Shown in pieces: positions 8,847 through 18,329 of a stretch of 64,000 nt of DNA. The stretch's first letter is position 1; every line of letters begins with the position of its first letter. The notes under the pieces are model-generated. The model had not been told where the DNA came from and made no database searches. It saw only the letters and a list, made by a program, of their open reading frames with translations. The position numbers and the translations under genes are program-made. Origin of the DNA: Psychromonas algarum (GTDB lineage: Bacteria; Pseudomonadota; Gammaproteobacteria; Enterobacterales; Psychromonadaceae); assembly GCF_004376845.1 (NCBI RefSeq), contig NZ_SNUW01000003.1:186001-250000 (forward strand), written 5' to 3'.

Positions 8847-10508
8847 TTATCTTTCTTTTAATAATCGTCGTAATACCTTACCAACATTATTTTTAGGCAG
8901 TTCAGTGACTATTTCAATATTTTTAGGTTGTTTATAACGAGTTAAATATTTAGCACAATGAGCCTTAATGGTTGAAACTTTAATATTAAAATTACTCAAT
9001 ACCACAAATAATTTTACAGCCTCACCAGACACGTCATCATCAATGCCTACTACAGCAGCTTCAAGTACTCCATCTAACTGAGTAACGATATCTTCGATTT
9101 CATTAGGATAAACATTAAAGCCAGACACTAATATCATATCTTTTTTGCGGTCAACAAGACGTAACAAGCCTTTTTCATCAAAAAGCCCTATGTCACCACT
9201 CTTAAACCACCCATCATTAAAAACAACTTTTGTTTCTTCTTCATTTTGCCAATAACAATCCATTACTTGTGGACCTTTTATTTCAATTTCCCCTGGTGTA
9301 TTAAAGTCCTCAATTATATTATTTTGATCATCAATTAACCGTAAGTCAGTACCTGGCATAGGAAGGCCAATTGAACCATCATGTGCAGTAACATTATATG
9401 AATTAACACTCACCATAGGCGCACACTCAGTTAGCCCATAACCTTCTATAACTGTACTACCCGTTACTTCTTTCCAGTGCGATGCAACTTTAGTTTGTGT
9501 GGCCATGCCCCCTGCTAAAGTAATTTTCAAATGGCTAAAATCAACGCTATCAATTTTAGGGTGATGTAATAAAGCATTGAACAAAGTATTTAATGCAGTG
9601 AAGTAAGTGAAGTTATATTTGCTTAAAGTTTTTATGAAAGTATCTAAATCACGAGGGTTAGTGATCAATAAATTAGTTGCGCCTTTTTTAATAAAAAATA
9701 GACAATTCACAGTGAGAGCAAAGGCATGATACAAGGGTAATGCGGTCACAATCATTTCACTTTCTTGCTTCACCGTTAAACCAAATACACCATCAGCTTG
9801 AGCTAAGCTGGCTGCCATATTACGGTGTGACATCACTGCGCCTTTTGAAACACCGGTTGTGCCTCCTGTATATTGAATAAATGCAATATCATCTAAACGG
9901 ATCACTGGGCGAACATACGCAAATTTAGCACCATCTTTTAATGCAGAACGATAACTTTTAGCGCCGGGCAACTTAAATTTTGGCACCATTTTTTTCACAT
10001 AAGCCACTATAAAATTAACTAAATTCCTTTTAATCAGTGGTAATGCATCACCTAGTTTTGTTAAAACAACGTGTTGGATCTGTGTTTCTTTAACAATACT
10101 TTCTAATGTTTGAGCGAAATTAGAAACAATAAAAATGGCTTTTGCACCAGAATCATTTAATTGATGTTTAAGTTCAGAAGCCGTATAAAGTGGGTTCACG
10201 TTTACCACAGTTAAACCCGCTCTTAAAATACCTAATAATATAATCGGATACTGTAAAAGATTAGGCATCATGATAGCAACACGATCGCCTTTGCTTAGCT
10301 GCGATGTTTGTTGCAAATAAACAGCAATTTGACGAGACTGCAGCTCTAATTCAGCATAACTAAGCGTCTCATCCATATTAATAAAAGCAGTATGATCAGC
10401 ATACTCTTTAAAGGTATGTTCAATCATTTCTACTAAATCAATAAAACTACTTTCATCTAATTGACTACTGATCCCTTCAGGGTACTTATCTAACCATGGT
10501 TTAAACAT
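8847..10508 (-). CDS. fadD: Long-chain fatty-acid--CoA ligase
   Basis: Activates exogenous long-chain fatty acids to acyl-CoA at the inner membrane. The 553-residue protein (E. coli FadD 561) has the ANL-superfamily motifs: the P-loop YTGGTTGVSKGAVMSH, EGYGLTECAP, the hinge region GWFKSGDIG and VDRKKDMILVSGFNVYPNEIE, and the C-terminal lysine region LPKNNVGKVLRR. No signal peptide or membrane helix is evident. A copy of the dispersed ~110-bp repeat lies just upstream of its start. An AMP-ligase with another chain preference cannot be fully excluded, but similarity to FadD runs end to end. Confidence 0.92.
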   Translation of the reverse strand: MFKPWLDKYPEGISSQLDESSFIDLVEMIEHTFKEYADHTAFINMDETLSYAELELQSRQIAVYLQQTSQLSKGDRVAIMMPNLLQYPIILLGILRAGLTVVNVNPLYTASELKHQLNDSGAKAIFIVSNFAQTLESIVKETQIQHVVLTKLGDALPLIKRNLVNFIVAYVKKMVPKFKLPGAKSYRSALKDGAKFAYVRPVIRLDDIAFIQYTGGTTGVSKGAVMSHRNMAASLAQADGVFGLTVKQESEMIVTALPLYHAFALTVNCLFFIKKGATNLLITNPRDLDTFIKTLSKYNFTYFTALNTLFNALLHHPKIDSVDFSHLKITLAGGMATQTKVASHWKEVTGSTVIEGYGLTECAPMVSVNSYNVTAHDGSIGLPMPGTDLRLIDDQNNIIEDFNTPGEIEIKGPQVMDCYWQNEEETKVVFNDGWFKSGDIGLFDEKGLLRLVDRKKDMILVSGFNVYPNEIEDIVTQLDGVLEAAVVGIDDDVSGEAVKLFVVLSNFNIKVSTIKAHCAKYLTRYKQPKNIEIVTELPKNNVGKVLRRLLKER

Positions 10509-10540
10509 ATAAAATCCTTTTATACCGATTACATTACAAG

Positions 10541-10652
10541 GTGTAAATTGATGTAAATGGCTGTTCCCTTTACGAAATTTACAACGAGAAAGTGAGTTTT
10601 TTACAAGTAAAATAGATAAGTTATTTATTGTGATTGATATTATATAAATACC
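10541..10652 (+). repeat. Dispersed intergenic repeat, copy A
   Basis: About 110 bp containing gtaaattgatgtaaatgg, the loop ctgttcc, ctttacgaaatttac, gtgagtttttta, then aagtaaaatagataag and ttatttattgtgattga. The same order of blocks recurs at 49566-49680, at 51288-51400 (opposite strand) and, for the right half only, at 61910-61955. The first blocks form a hairpin; the second half has a small AAATAG/CTATTT-like stem that is imperfect in this copy. It lies between fadD and prc, both on the minus strand. Confidence 0.8.
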
Positions 10653-10684
10653 AAGTCTGCTATTTTCAGACTGATATAAAAAAA

Positions 10685-10706
10685 CCGACTATAAAAGTCG
10701 GCTTTT
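10685..10706 (-). terminator. Terminator downstream of prc
   Basis: On the minus strand a stem GCCGACTT/AGTCGGTT with a short A/T loop is followed by a run of seven T. It closes the proQ-prc operon. A second small inverted repeat AGTCTG/CAGACT lies at about 10654-10672. Confidence 0.8.
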
Positions 10707-10735
10707 TCAATGACCTTTAGAAACTTATCGTTACA

Positions 10736-12730
10736 TTATAGATTAGCGTAATCTAAGGTAATGTGCCCAGCTTCAATTAAAAAAGCATCAATAGGCTCAA
10801 AATCATCAGGAACATCATCTAATGATTTCACTTCTTTTAAACCTGCTCTTTTTAAACGCTCGTTAGTACGAACCAATCCTTCTGCTTCATTTTTTTCACG
10901 CTCGCTCACACGTTGTTTTTTAAGCAATGAGATTGTTGTTTTATCTTTTTCAGCAAGATATTCCTGAATATCAGCATCTAAATAACTAAATTCTACTTCA
11001 CTTTTAATACGTTTTTGATGAGCTAAAATTAACTTTTTAATCACTGGTTCAAGGTTGTTAAGTTTAGTATATTTCGCCGACTTAATATTATCCCAAGGCA
11101 ATGCATTTTTTTCTAAACTCTCACCAGTATCCTTAGGGTCAATAGCAGTTGGAAATTTTATATCAGGAATAACGCCTTTATTTTGCGTACTACCACCATT
11201 GATGCGATAGAACTTAGCAATGGTGTACTGTACAGAACCAACTGCATCTTGGTTTTGATCGTAATAGCGAGCAATACGACGGTGCTGCTGTACAGTTCCT
11301 TTACCAAAACTTTGTTCGCCAATAATGATCGCTCTACCATGATCTTGTAATGCGGCTGCAAATATTTCAGATGCTGATGCACTATAACGATTGATTAATA
11401 CAGTTAATGGACCGGTATAAGTAACTGCGCCATCATCATCAGATTGAACTGCAATTTGCTGGCGACTATCTCTTACCTGTACTACTGGACCACTTTTGAT
11501 AAATAACCCAGTTAACAATGTAGCTTCAGTCAAAGCACCACCGCCATTATTACGTAAATCAATCACAATGCCTTTAACGTCTTTCTTGGCAAGTACAGCT
11601 AGTTCACGTTTAACATCTTCACTTAAATTCATGTAAAAGCTTGGAATGGTGATCACGCCAATGTTTTTACCATCAATTACTTCTACTGATGATTTTGCTT
11701 CTCTATCTTCAAGATGAATTTCTTCTCGAACAATTTTAATCACACGGCTTTTATCGCCAGCTTTACCTGATAAGATCTGTAGCTGAACCGTTGTACCTTT
11801 AGGCCCTTTAATCAACTCAACAATATCGTCTAAACGCCAACCTATAACATCAACAATTTTTTTACCGTCCTGGCCAACACCAATGATGCGATCGTCTTTA
11901 AATAATTGTTTTGATTTATCTGCTGGACCACCAGGCACTAAACTACGTATTACAGTGTAATCATCTTCCAGTTGTAAAACAGCACCAATACCTTCAAGAG
12001 AAAGATTCATTTCCATTTGAAAACGTTCAGCGTTACGTGGAGATAAATAACTAGTATGAGGTTCAATAGTATGTGCATAAGCATTCATAAAAGTTTGAAA
12101 AACATCTTCACTTTCAGTTTGAGTTAAATGCTTAAGTGCATAATTATAACGTTTTGTTAAAAGCGTTTTAATTTCTGGCCATTTTTTGCCAGATAAAGCT
12201 AAATTTAATTCATCCGACTTAACACGCGCAGTCCACAGTGCATCTAATTCTTTTTTATCTTTAGGCCATGCAGCTTCACTACGATCGAATTGATACTCTT
12301 CGTCTGTATCGAATTTCATTTCTTTATCTAATAAGGAAAGAGCATAAGTAAAACGTTCATAACGACGAGTTAAATTAAGCTGATAAATCTCATATACAGA
12401 TTTCAAATCACCAAATTTAAGATCGTCATCAAAAGAGTATTGATAAGCTTTCATTTTATCAATATCACTTTGCATAAAGATCTGTTTATTAAAATCTAGC
12501 TGCTTAATATAACGTTCAAATATTTTTTCAGATAATTGGTCATCTAAAGGCAAATATTTGTAATGGGAGCGACTAAATAAATCGCTTACTCTTTTCGCCA
12601 CTTTTGCATGTTGAGGTTCTTGATGTAACTGTGGAATGTCTTTTAAGCTAACATTAGTTACGGTGGCAAACGCGGCCCCAACAAAAAGAAGTTGAGATAA
12701 AATCAATGCATGACGAAAGAGTTTTTTCAT
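10736..12730 (-). CDS. prc: Tail-specific periplasmic protease Prc (Tsp)
   Basis: Periplasmic PDZ serine protease that degrades proteins with non-polar C-termini and works with the adaptor NlpI, which is also in this window. The 664 residues (E. coli 682) begin with a signal peptide ending near AFATV. A PDZ domain is seen at about 240-320 (LSLEGIGAVLQLEDDYTVI, GGPADKS). The catalytic Ser is the middle one in NRYSASASE and the Lys lies 25 residues later in EQSFGKGTVQ, the spacing of the Ser-Lys dyad in E. coli. It starts 11 bases after proQ, as in E. coli. Confidence 0.95.
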   Translation of the reverse strand: MKKLFRHALILSQLLFVGAAFATVTNVSLKDIPQLHQEPQHAKVAKRVSDLFSRSHYKYLPLDDQLSEKIFERYIKQLDFNKQIFMQSDIDKMKAYQYSFDDDLKFGDLKSVYEIYQLNLTRRYERFTYALSLLDKEMKFDTDEEYQFDRSEAAWPKDKKELDALWTARVKSDELNLALSGKKWPEIKTLLTKRYNYALKHLTQTESEDVFQTFMNAYAHTIEPHTSYLSPRNAERFQMEMNLSLEGIGAVLQLEDDYTVIRSLVPGGPADKSKQLFKDDRIIGVGQDGKKIVDVIGWRLDDIVELIKGPKGTTVQLQILSGKAGDKSRVIKIVREEIHLEDREAKSSVEVIDGKNIGVITIPSFYMNLSEDVKRELAVLAKKDVKGIVIDLRNNGGGALTEATLLTGLFIKSGPVVQVRDSRQQIAVQSDDDGAVTYTGPLTVLINRYSASASEIFAAALQDHGRAIIIGEQSFGKGTVQQHRRIARYYDQNQDAVGSVQYTIAKFYRINGGSTQNKGVIPDIKFPTAIDPKDTGESLEKNALPWDNIKSAKYTKLNNLEPVIKKLILAHQKRIKSEVEFSYLDADIQEYLAEKDKTTISLLKKQRVSEREKNEAEGLVRTNERLKRAGLKEVKSLDDVPDDFEPIDAFLIEAGHITLDYANL

Positions 12731-12741
12731 TAAAATACCTT

Positions 12742-13371
12742 TTATACGATTAAATGCTTAGCTTTCACTTTAACAACCATTCCAGAGTCTAGTTGTACTT
12801 GAACTTCTTCTTTTAAAATTTCTACTACCGTCGCTGAAACAGGCGATTTTCCTAATAACACTTTAACTGATTGTGCTACTTTTAATTCATTATGATTAGC
12901 TTCTTTATATTGGCTTAAATCAATTTCAGGTTGTTTCGCAACTTTTTTAGGAGCTGTTTTTTTACGATTTGGTACTGTTACTTTTTTAGCAGGTCGGCTA
13001 GCTGCTTTATTTGCTTCAGTTTTCTTTTTATTAGCAAATGCTTTTTCTTTACTTTCTTTTAATGAAAGCTGAGCGTGATCTGCATGTTCTTGAGAAACTT
13101 CATCCCCTTCAACACCGTCTAGGTCAACTCGTTTAGCACCAGCTTTTACACAATGAAGGTAACGCCAGCTCATTGTATATTGACGTAAAGCACCACGAAG
13201 TTGTGTTTTACTCACGCGAGTCTCATTTTCTAAACGCGTAGCTAGTTCTTGAAACACACCAATTTTTAATGGTTTTGCAGACTCTGTCCCGGTGATAAAA
13301 CAAGCTGGGAATTGTTCTGTTAAGAAGGCAATGATTTGTTTGTTATTTGTAAACTTTTCTGTGTTTTCCAT
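12742..13371 (-). CDS. proQ: RNA chaperone ProQ
   Basis: Global small-RNA-binding protein of the ProQ/FinO family. Residues about 5-115 form the FinO domain ([38 protein letters not shown]). A lysine- and alanine-rich linker follows at about 116-155, then a small Tudor-like C-terminal domain with [16 protein letters not shown]. Length 209 compares with 232 in E. coli; the difference is in the linker. It is first in the proQ-prc operon. Confidence 0.95.
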   Translation of the reverse strand: MENTEKFTNNKQIIAFLTEQFPACFITGTESAKPLKIGVFQELATRLENETRVSKTQLRGALRQYTMSWRYLHCVKAGAKRVDLDGVEGDEVSQEHADHAQLSLKESKEKAFANKKKTEANKAASRPAKKVTVPNRKKTAPKKVAKQPEIDLSQYKEANHNELKVAQSVKVLLGKSPVSATVVEILKEEVQVQLDSGMVVKVKAKHLIV

Positions 13372-13634
13372 GTAAAACCTAATATTTAAAAACGATGTTG
13401 AAAGATATTCAAAGTAAATCTCTGATTATCAGTAAGAAAATTACTCAGTAGTATAGTGTTGCGTTTATTAAATGTGAAACGAATTATCGTCATAGCGGGC
13501 TATTCCCTTCAATTTAATGATATTTCTAATGAATAGTGAATATTTACACATATCCCTACACCTTTTTTATAAAAACAAGTAGAATCTCACATCACATTTT
13601 TACTAAAATGTCCCAATTTTTTATTGAAGAGAAT

Positions 13635-14981
13635 ATGATGAAACCAGAATTATTATCGCCAGCAGGCACTTTAAAAAACATGCGTTATGCTTTTGCTTAT
13701 GGAGCTGATGCCGTTTATGCAGGACAACCTCGTTATTCTCTTCGTGTACGTAATAATGAATTTAATATTGAAAAATTACAGCTTGGTATTAATGAAGCTC
13801 ATGCCCAAGGTAAAAAACTGTATGTGGTTTGTAATATTCAGCCTCACAACTCTAAGCTAAAAACATTCATTCGTGATATGAAACCCGTTGTTGATTTAAA
13901 ACCTGACGCGTTAATTATGTCAGATCCAGGTTTGATCATGATGGTCCGTGAAGCTTTTCCAGATATGGCAATACATTTAAGTGTACAGGCAAATGCGGTT
14001 AACTGGGCAACAGTCAAATTTTGGTATTCACAAGGTATAGAACGCGTTATTTTATCTCGCGAACTTTCACTGGATGAGATCGAAGATATTCGCTTCCATT
14101 GTCCTGATATAGAAATAGAAGTTTTTGTACATGGGGCGTTATGCATGGCTTATTCAGGCCGTTGCTTATTATCAGGTTATATCAATAAGCGTGACCCTAA
14201 CCAAGGTACATGTACCAACTCATGTCGTTGGAAATACGATGCTCATGAAGCAACAGAAAATGAAACGGGTGATATTGTTGCAGTGCACAAACCAGAACCA
14301 ACATTAGGTAGCGGTCAAACAACGGATCAAATTTTCTTATTGCAAGAAGAAGGCCGTCCAAACGAATACATGCCAGCTTTTGAAGACGAACATGGCACTT
14401 ACATAATGAACTCAAAAGATCTACGTGCGATTCAACATGTAGAGCGACTTTTAAAAATCGGTGTTCACTCATTAAAAATTGAAGGTCGTACTAAAAGCTT
14501 TTATTACTGTGCCCGTACTGCACAGGTTTATCGTAAAGCAATGGATGATGCTATTGCAGGCCGCCCTTTTGATCCGTCACTAATGGGGTCGTTAGAAAAT
14601 TTAGCACACCGAGGTTACACAGAAGGCTTTTTAAGCCGCCATACTCATGACCAATATCAGAATTATGACTATGGTTATTCAATCAGCGAGACTCAACAAT
14701 TTGTTGGAGAAATTACAGGTCGCAACCAACAAGGCTTAGCTGAAGTGAACGTGAAAAATAAATTTTTACTCGGTGATAAATTAGAATTAATGACACCACA
14801 AGGTAATATCAATTTCAAACTTGAAGAATTACATAACCGTAAAGGTGAGTTAGTGGATGTGGCACCAGGATCTGGTCATGTATTATATATTCCAATTCCA
14901 AAAGAGATTGATCTCAACCACGGTTTATTAATGCGTAATTTAACTTCGGGTGCAGATACTCGTAATCCGCACGCTAAATAA
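13635..14981 (+). CDS. trhP: U32 family tRNA hydroxylation protein TrhP (YegQ)
   Basis: TrhP is needed for prephenate-dependent formation of 5-hydroxyuridine at tRNA wobble position 34. The protein matches E. coli YegQ from MMKPELLSPAGTLKNMRYAF to its end. The U32 signature region (EVFVHGALCMAYSGRCLLSGY) and conserved cysteines in TCTNSCRWKY are present. I take 13635 as the start because GAAGAG precedes it at the right distance and homology begins there; an open frame extends upstream to 13536 but that stretch looks unrelated. yfhL starts one base after the stop. Confidence 0.92.
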   Translation: MMKPELLSPAGTLKNMRYAFAYGADAVYAGQPRYSLRVRNNEFNIEKLQLGINEAHAQGKKLYVVCNIQPHNSKLKTFIRDMKPVVDLKPDALIMSDPGLIMMVREAFPDMAIHLSVQANAVNWATVKFWYSQGIERVILSRELSLDEIEDIRFHCPDIEIEVFVHGALCMAYSGRCLLSGYINKRDPNQGTCTNSCRWKYDAHEATENETGDIVAVHKPEPTLGSGQTTDQIFLLQEEGRPNEYMPAFEDEHGTYIMNSKDLRAIQHVERLLKIGVHSLKIEGRTKSFYYCARTAQVYRKAMDDAIAGRPFDPSLMGSLENLAHRGYTEGFLSRHTHDQYQNYDYGYSISETQQFVGEITGRNQQGLAEVNVKNKFLLGDKLELMTPQGNINFKLEELHNRKGELVDVAPGSGHVLYIPIPKEIDLNHGLLMRNLTSGADTRNPHAK

Positions 14982-14982
14982 G

Positions 14983-15234
14983 ATGGCGCTATTAATAGAA
15001 GATACTTGTATCAACTGTGATATGTGCGATCCAGAGTGTCCCAATGAAGCCATTACTTTTGGTGCTGAAATCTACGAAATTAATCCAGATTTATGCACGG
15101 AATGTGTTGGCTTTTATGAAAAAGCAACTTGTGTTGCAGTGTGCCCTATCAACTGCATTATTGTTGATCCTCAGCATGTTGAAACACAAGAACAATTACT
15201 CGATAAATTTGCAAATTTATATGTCGATGAGTAA
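14983..15234 (+). CDS. yfhL: Ferredoxin YfhL (two [4Fe-4S] clusters)
   Basis: An 83-residue ferredoxin. Two cluster motifs are visible: CINCDMCDPECP at residues 9-20 and the variant C-x2-C-x8-C-x3-CP (CTECVGFYEKATCVAVCP), the longer spacing typical of the YfhL/Alvin-type ferredoxins. The ATG at 14983 gives the family N-terminus MALLIEDTCINC; an in-frame ATG at 14950 inside trhP is less likely. It lies in an operon with trhP and a MATE exporter, so an electron-donor role for TrhP is a reasonable inference, not shown. Confidence 0.92.
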   Translation: MALLIEDTCINCDMCDPECPNEAITFGAEIYEINPDLCTECVGFYEKATCVAVCPINCIIVDPQHVETQEQLLDKFANLYVDE

Positions 15235-16562
15235 TGTCATTCAGCGCTAAATTCACACAGGGAGATCTTTCTGAACATATAATAAAAATGGCGCTAACGA
15301 ATGTAATTGGGTTAAGCGTCTTTTTTATTGTTGATTTAATCGATATTTATTTCATTAGTTTACTCCACCAGCCACACCTTGTTGCAGCGATTGGTTATGC
15401 AGCCGCTATTTTATTTTTCTCCTCCTCATTAAGTATTGCAATGATGATTGCAAACTCAGCAGTGATAGCTAAAAGTATTGGCCAACAAGATATACTTTCA
15501 GCCCAAAAATCAGCACTCACCTGTTATTTGTTGACCTTCATTTTTAGTATTTTTATCTCTTTAATTATCTTTTATAACACTACAACAATATTATCTATGA
15601 TTGGCGCTCAAGCGAGAGAACTTGAGGCTGCCGCTCATTATTTAAAAATAGTTGTTTTTTCCATTCCTCTGGCTGCATTATCGATGCAAATAATAGCGAC
15701 TTTACGTGCTCTAGGAAAAGCTAAGCTAGCAATGATTTGTACCTTGATAGGAGGAGTCGTTAACCTAATATTAGATCCCCTACTTATATTTTATTTTAAG
15801 CTAGATTTAAATGGCGTCGCTTTTGCTTCAATAATTGCGAGAATGGCGATGTTATTACTTGGAGGATATTATTTATTGTATCAACATCGATTTATTGTAC
15901 GAATGAAACTTGATGATTTTAAAGTAAATACACATAAAATATTAAAAATAGCTCTCCCCGTATCGTTAACACAAATGATCACTCCGATGAGTCATCTTTA
16001 TATCACTTACGAAATAGCTAAGTTTGGAAGTGATTTTATGGCAGGTTGGGCAATTATCAGCAGATTAATTCCAGTTGCTTTTATAATGCTATTTGCTATG
16101 CCTGGTAGTATAGGCCCTATTATTAGCCAGAATTTAGGGGCTAAAAATATTATTAGAGTAAAAGATACACTGAATATTTCACTTAATTTTATAATCAAAT
16201 ATGTCTTAGTATTAGCACTTACATTATCTTTTTTACAAGAGTTTTTAATCCAACTATTTAATGCCCGTAACGATGCCGCAATTTTGCTACGATTTTTTTG
16301 TCAATACATTCCCATCAGTTTCATTTTTGTAGCGATGAATTTAGTCGCCATGTCATTTTTAAATAATGTTGGGCACGCTAAAGTGGCGACCCTACTTAAT
16401 GCAGGAAAAATGTTTTTTGGAATAATTCCATTTGTGAGCTTAGGAGCTTATTATTACGGCGCACAAGGTATACTGGTTGGACAGGCAGTCGCAAGTATCA
16501 TCTTTTCATTGATAGCTATCGTAATATGTTATAAAAATCTATCAAAATTAAAAGCTCAATGA
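15234..16562 (+). CDS. MATE family multidrug or metabolite exporter
   Basis: A 442-residue integral membrane protein with about twelve hydrophobic helices in two homologous halves. The N-terminal segment (IIKMALTNVIGLSVFFIVDLID) and the second-half counterpart (ILKIALPVSLTQMITPMSHL) match the MATE pattern. Such proteins export cationic compounds using Na+ or H+. The ATG overlaps the yfhL stop (TAATG), so it is translationally coupled to the ferredoxin. The substrate is unknown, and the coupling to tRNA-modification genes is unexplained. Confidence 0.85.
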   Translation: MSFSAKFTQGDLSEHIIKMALTNVIGLSVFFIVDLIDIYFISLLHQPHLVAAIGYAAAILFFSSSLSIAMMIANSAVIAKSIGQQDILSAQKSALTCYLLTFIFSIFISLIIFYNTTTILSMIGAQARELEAAAHYLKIVVFSIPLAALSMQIIATLRALGKAKLAMICTLIGGVVNLILDPLLIFYFKLDLNGVAFASIIARMAMLLLGGYYLLYQHRFIVRMKLDDFKVNTHKILKIALPVSLTQMITPMSHLYITYEIAKFGSDFMAGWAIISRLIPVAFIMLFAMPGSIGPIISQNLGAKNIIRVKDTLNISLNFIIKYVLVLALTLSFLQEFLIQLFNARNDAAILLRFFCQYIPISFIFVAMNLVAMSFLNNVGHAKVATLLNAGKMFFGIIPFVSLGAYYYGAQGILVGQAVASIIFSLIAIVICYKNLSKLKAQ

Positions 16563-16699
16563 ATATTCTATGGGTCAATTTGTCAGATGATTTAATGGAA
16601 ATATTAAATTAGTCTATCCTTCTGATATTTAATATTTTATTTGCGCTTTGCAACTGCTAAAATAACCTTTATGACTTCTAATGGATATAGAATTACGCT

Positions 16700-18328
16700 A
16701 TGTATTTAATAAGCTTAAGAACGACGCGACTAATCTTGTTATTGCTATCCATAGTTAGCCTTCAAGGCTGTTATCAAAATAAACAACTAACTGATAATAC
16801 ACTCATTTATTGTACAGAAAATAATCCAACATCTTTTAATCCACAAATAAGTAATGATCTCGCTAGTTTAGATGCAACAACACACCAAATTTTTAATCGT
16901 TTAGTAAAACTCGACTCCAATACCAATCGATTCATTCCTGATTTAGCTGAAAGCTGGCAACAAAGTGATGATAAATTACATTATCGTTTTACATTACGTA
17001 AAAATATCAGCTTTCATCATACTGATTTTTTCACACCCACTCGATTTTTTAATGCCGATGATGTGCTATTTAGTTTTAATCGCATGCTTGATATACAACA
17101 TCCTTATCATACGGTGAATAATCAAATGGAGAGTTATTCTTATAGCCACCCTTTTTCTAATTTGCTTTCTAAAATAAATAAAATTGATGAGCATACTGTG
17201 GAGTTTGTTCTATCAAAACCGGATGTTACTCTATTAGCTAACTTAGCAGCCCATTATGCAGTTATTCAGTCAAAGCAATATGCAGATCAGTCATTACAAC
17301 GTGGTCAACCTGAAAAGATTGATTTTCAACCGATTGGTACAGGGCCCTTTAAATTTAAAAGCTATACGAGTAATGGTGTGATCCGCTATCAAAAAAATGA
17401 GCTTTATTGGCAGGATATGACTAATATTGAAAACCTTATTTACATCACTAATCCAAGTGCAACAAAGCGCTATAGTAAATTACTATCAGGTGAATGTGAT
17501 GTTATTTCGTATCCAGCGGCTAGTCAGTTAGAGGCAATGAGTAAGAATAAAGAAATCATCTTAAACAGTAAATCCACTTCAAATATCGCGCTATGGGCAT
17601 TTAACACCAAACAAACCATACTACAGGATGATAAAGTCCGTTATGCGCTATCACAGGCGATTGATAAAAAAACTATCTTACAGGCAGTCTATTTTCAGAG
17701 TGCAATACAAACTAATACACTATTGAGCAAACAGTCTTGGGCGCTAAAACCACGTATTGACGAAAATATTTATGCCTCTCAACAGGCCAAAGAAAAGTTA
17801 CAAACACTTAACTACGATTTTTCTAAAACATTGAGTATTCTAGTACCAGAGAATGCAGCAGTGTTTAATCCTAACTTTCACAAAACAGCTGAATTAATAC
17901 AATCAAATTTGGCGGATATTGGCGTCATGGCAAAGATTGAGAGCCTCAGCGGAACAGCATTGCAAGCAAGGTTGTTTAGTGGTGATTATGATACTTATTT
18001 AACAGGTATCAATGTACATATTAATGATCCTGATAGTATCTTTAGACCTTTATTGAGTTGTGCTTCTTCGCCTGAAAACGGGAATAGTAGTCGCTGGTGT
18101 TCACCTCATACTGAATCATTATTAGAACAATCTTTAACAGAATCAAATTTTGCACAACGCATTAAAAGTTATTACCTTTTACAAGATGAAATATATAAAA
18201 AACGTCCCTATTTACCCATTGCACACGTATTAAGACTAGATGCAATTTCTTCATCTGTTTTAAATGTACAAGTTAATCCATTAACCGGCATTAATTTTCA
18301 ATATGCCATTAAACAAGATCTAAATTAA
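16700..18328 (+). CDS. sapA: Peptide ABC transporter substrate-binding protein SapA
   Basis: Periplasmic solute-binding protein of the OppA/DppA class, first gene of sapABCDF, known for resistance to antimicrobial peptides and for peptide or polyamine uptake. The 542 residues (E. coli 547) begin with a signal segment ending in LQGC, which resembles a lipobox and would make it a lipoprotein. Family landmarks are TSFNPQISNDLASLDA, YRFTLRKNISFH, PIGTGPFKFKSY and ALSQAIDKKTIL. sapB starts one base after the stop. Confidence 0.9.
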   Translation: MYLISLRTTRLILLLLSIVSLQGCYQNKQLTDNTLIYCTENNPTSFNPQISNDLASLDATTHQIFNRLVKLDSNTNRFIPDLAESWQQSDDKLHYRFTLRKNISFHHTDFFTPTRFFNADDVLFSFNRMLDIQHPYHTVNNQMESYSYSHPFSNLLSKINKIDEHTVEFVLSKPDVTLLANLAAHYAVIQSKQYADQSLQRGQPEKIDFQPIGTGPFKFKSYTSNGVIRYQKNELYWQDMTNIENLIYITNPSATKRYSKLLSGECDVISYPAASQLEAMSKNKEIILNSKSTSNIALWAFNTKQTILQDDKVRYALSQAIDKKTILQAVYFQSAIQTNTLLSKQSWALKPRIDENIYASQQAKEKLQTLNYDFSKTLSILVPENAAVFNPNFHKTAELIQSNLADIGVMAKIESLSGTALQARLFSGDYDTYLTGINVHINDPDSIFRPLLSCASSPENGNSSRWCSPHTESLLEQSLTESNFAQRIKSYYLLQDEIYKKRPYLPIAHVLRLDAISSSVLNVQVNPLTGINFQYAIKQDLN

Positions 18329-18329
18329 T

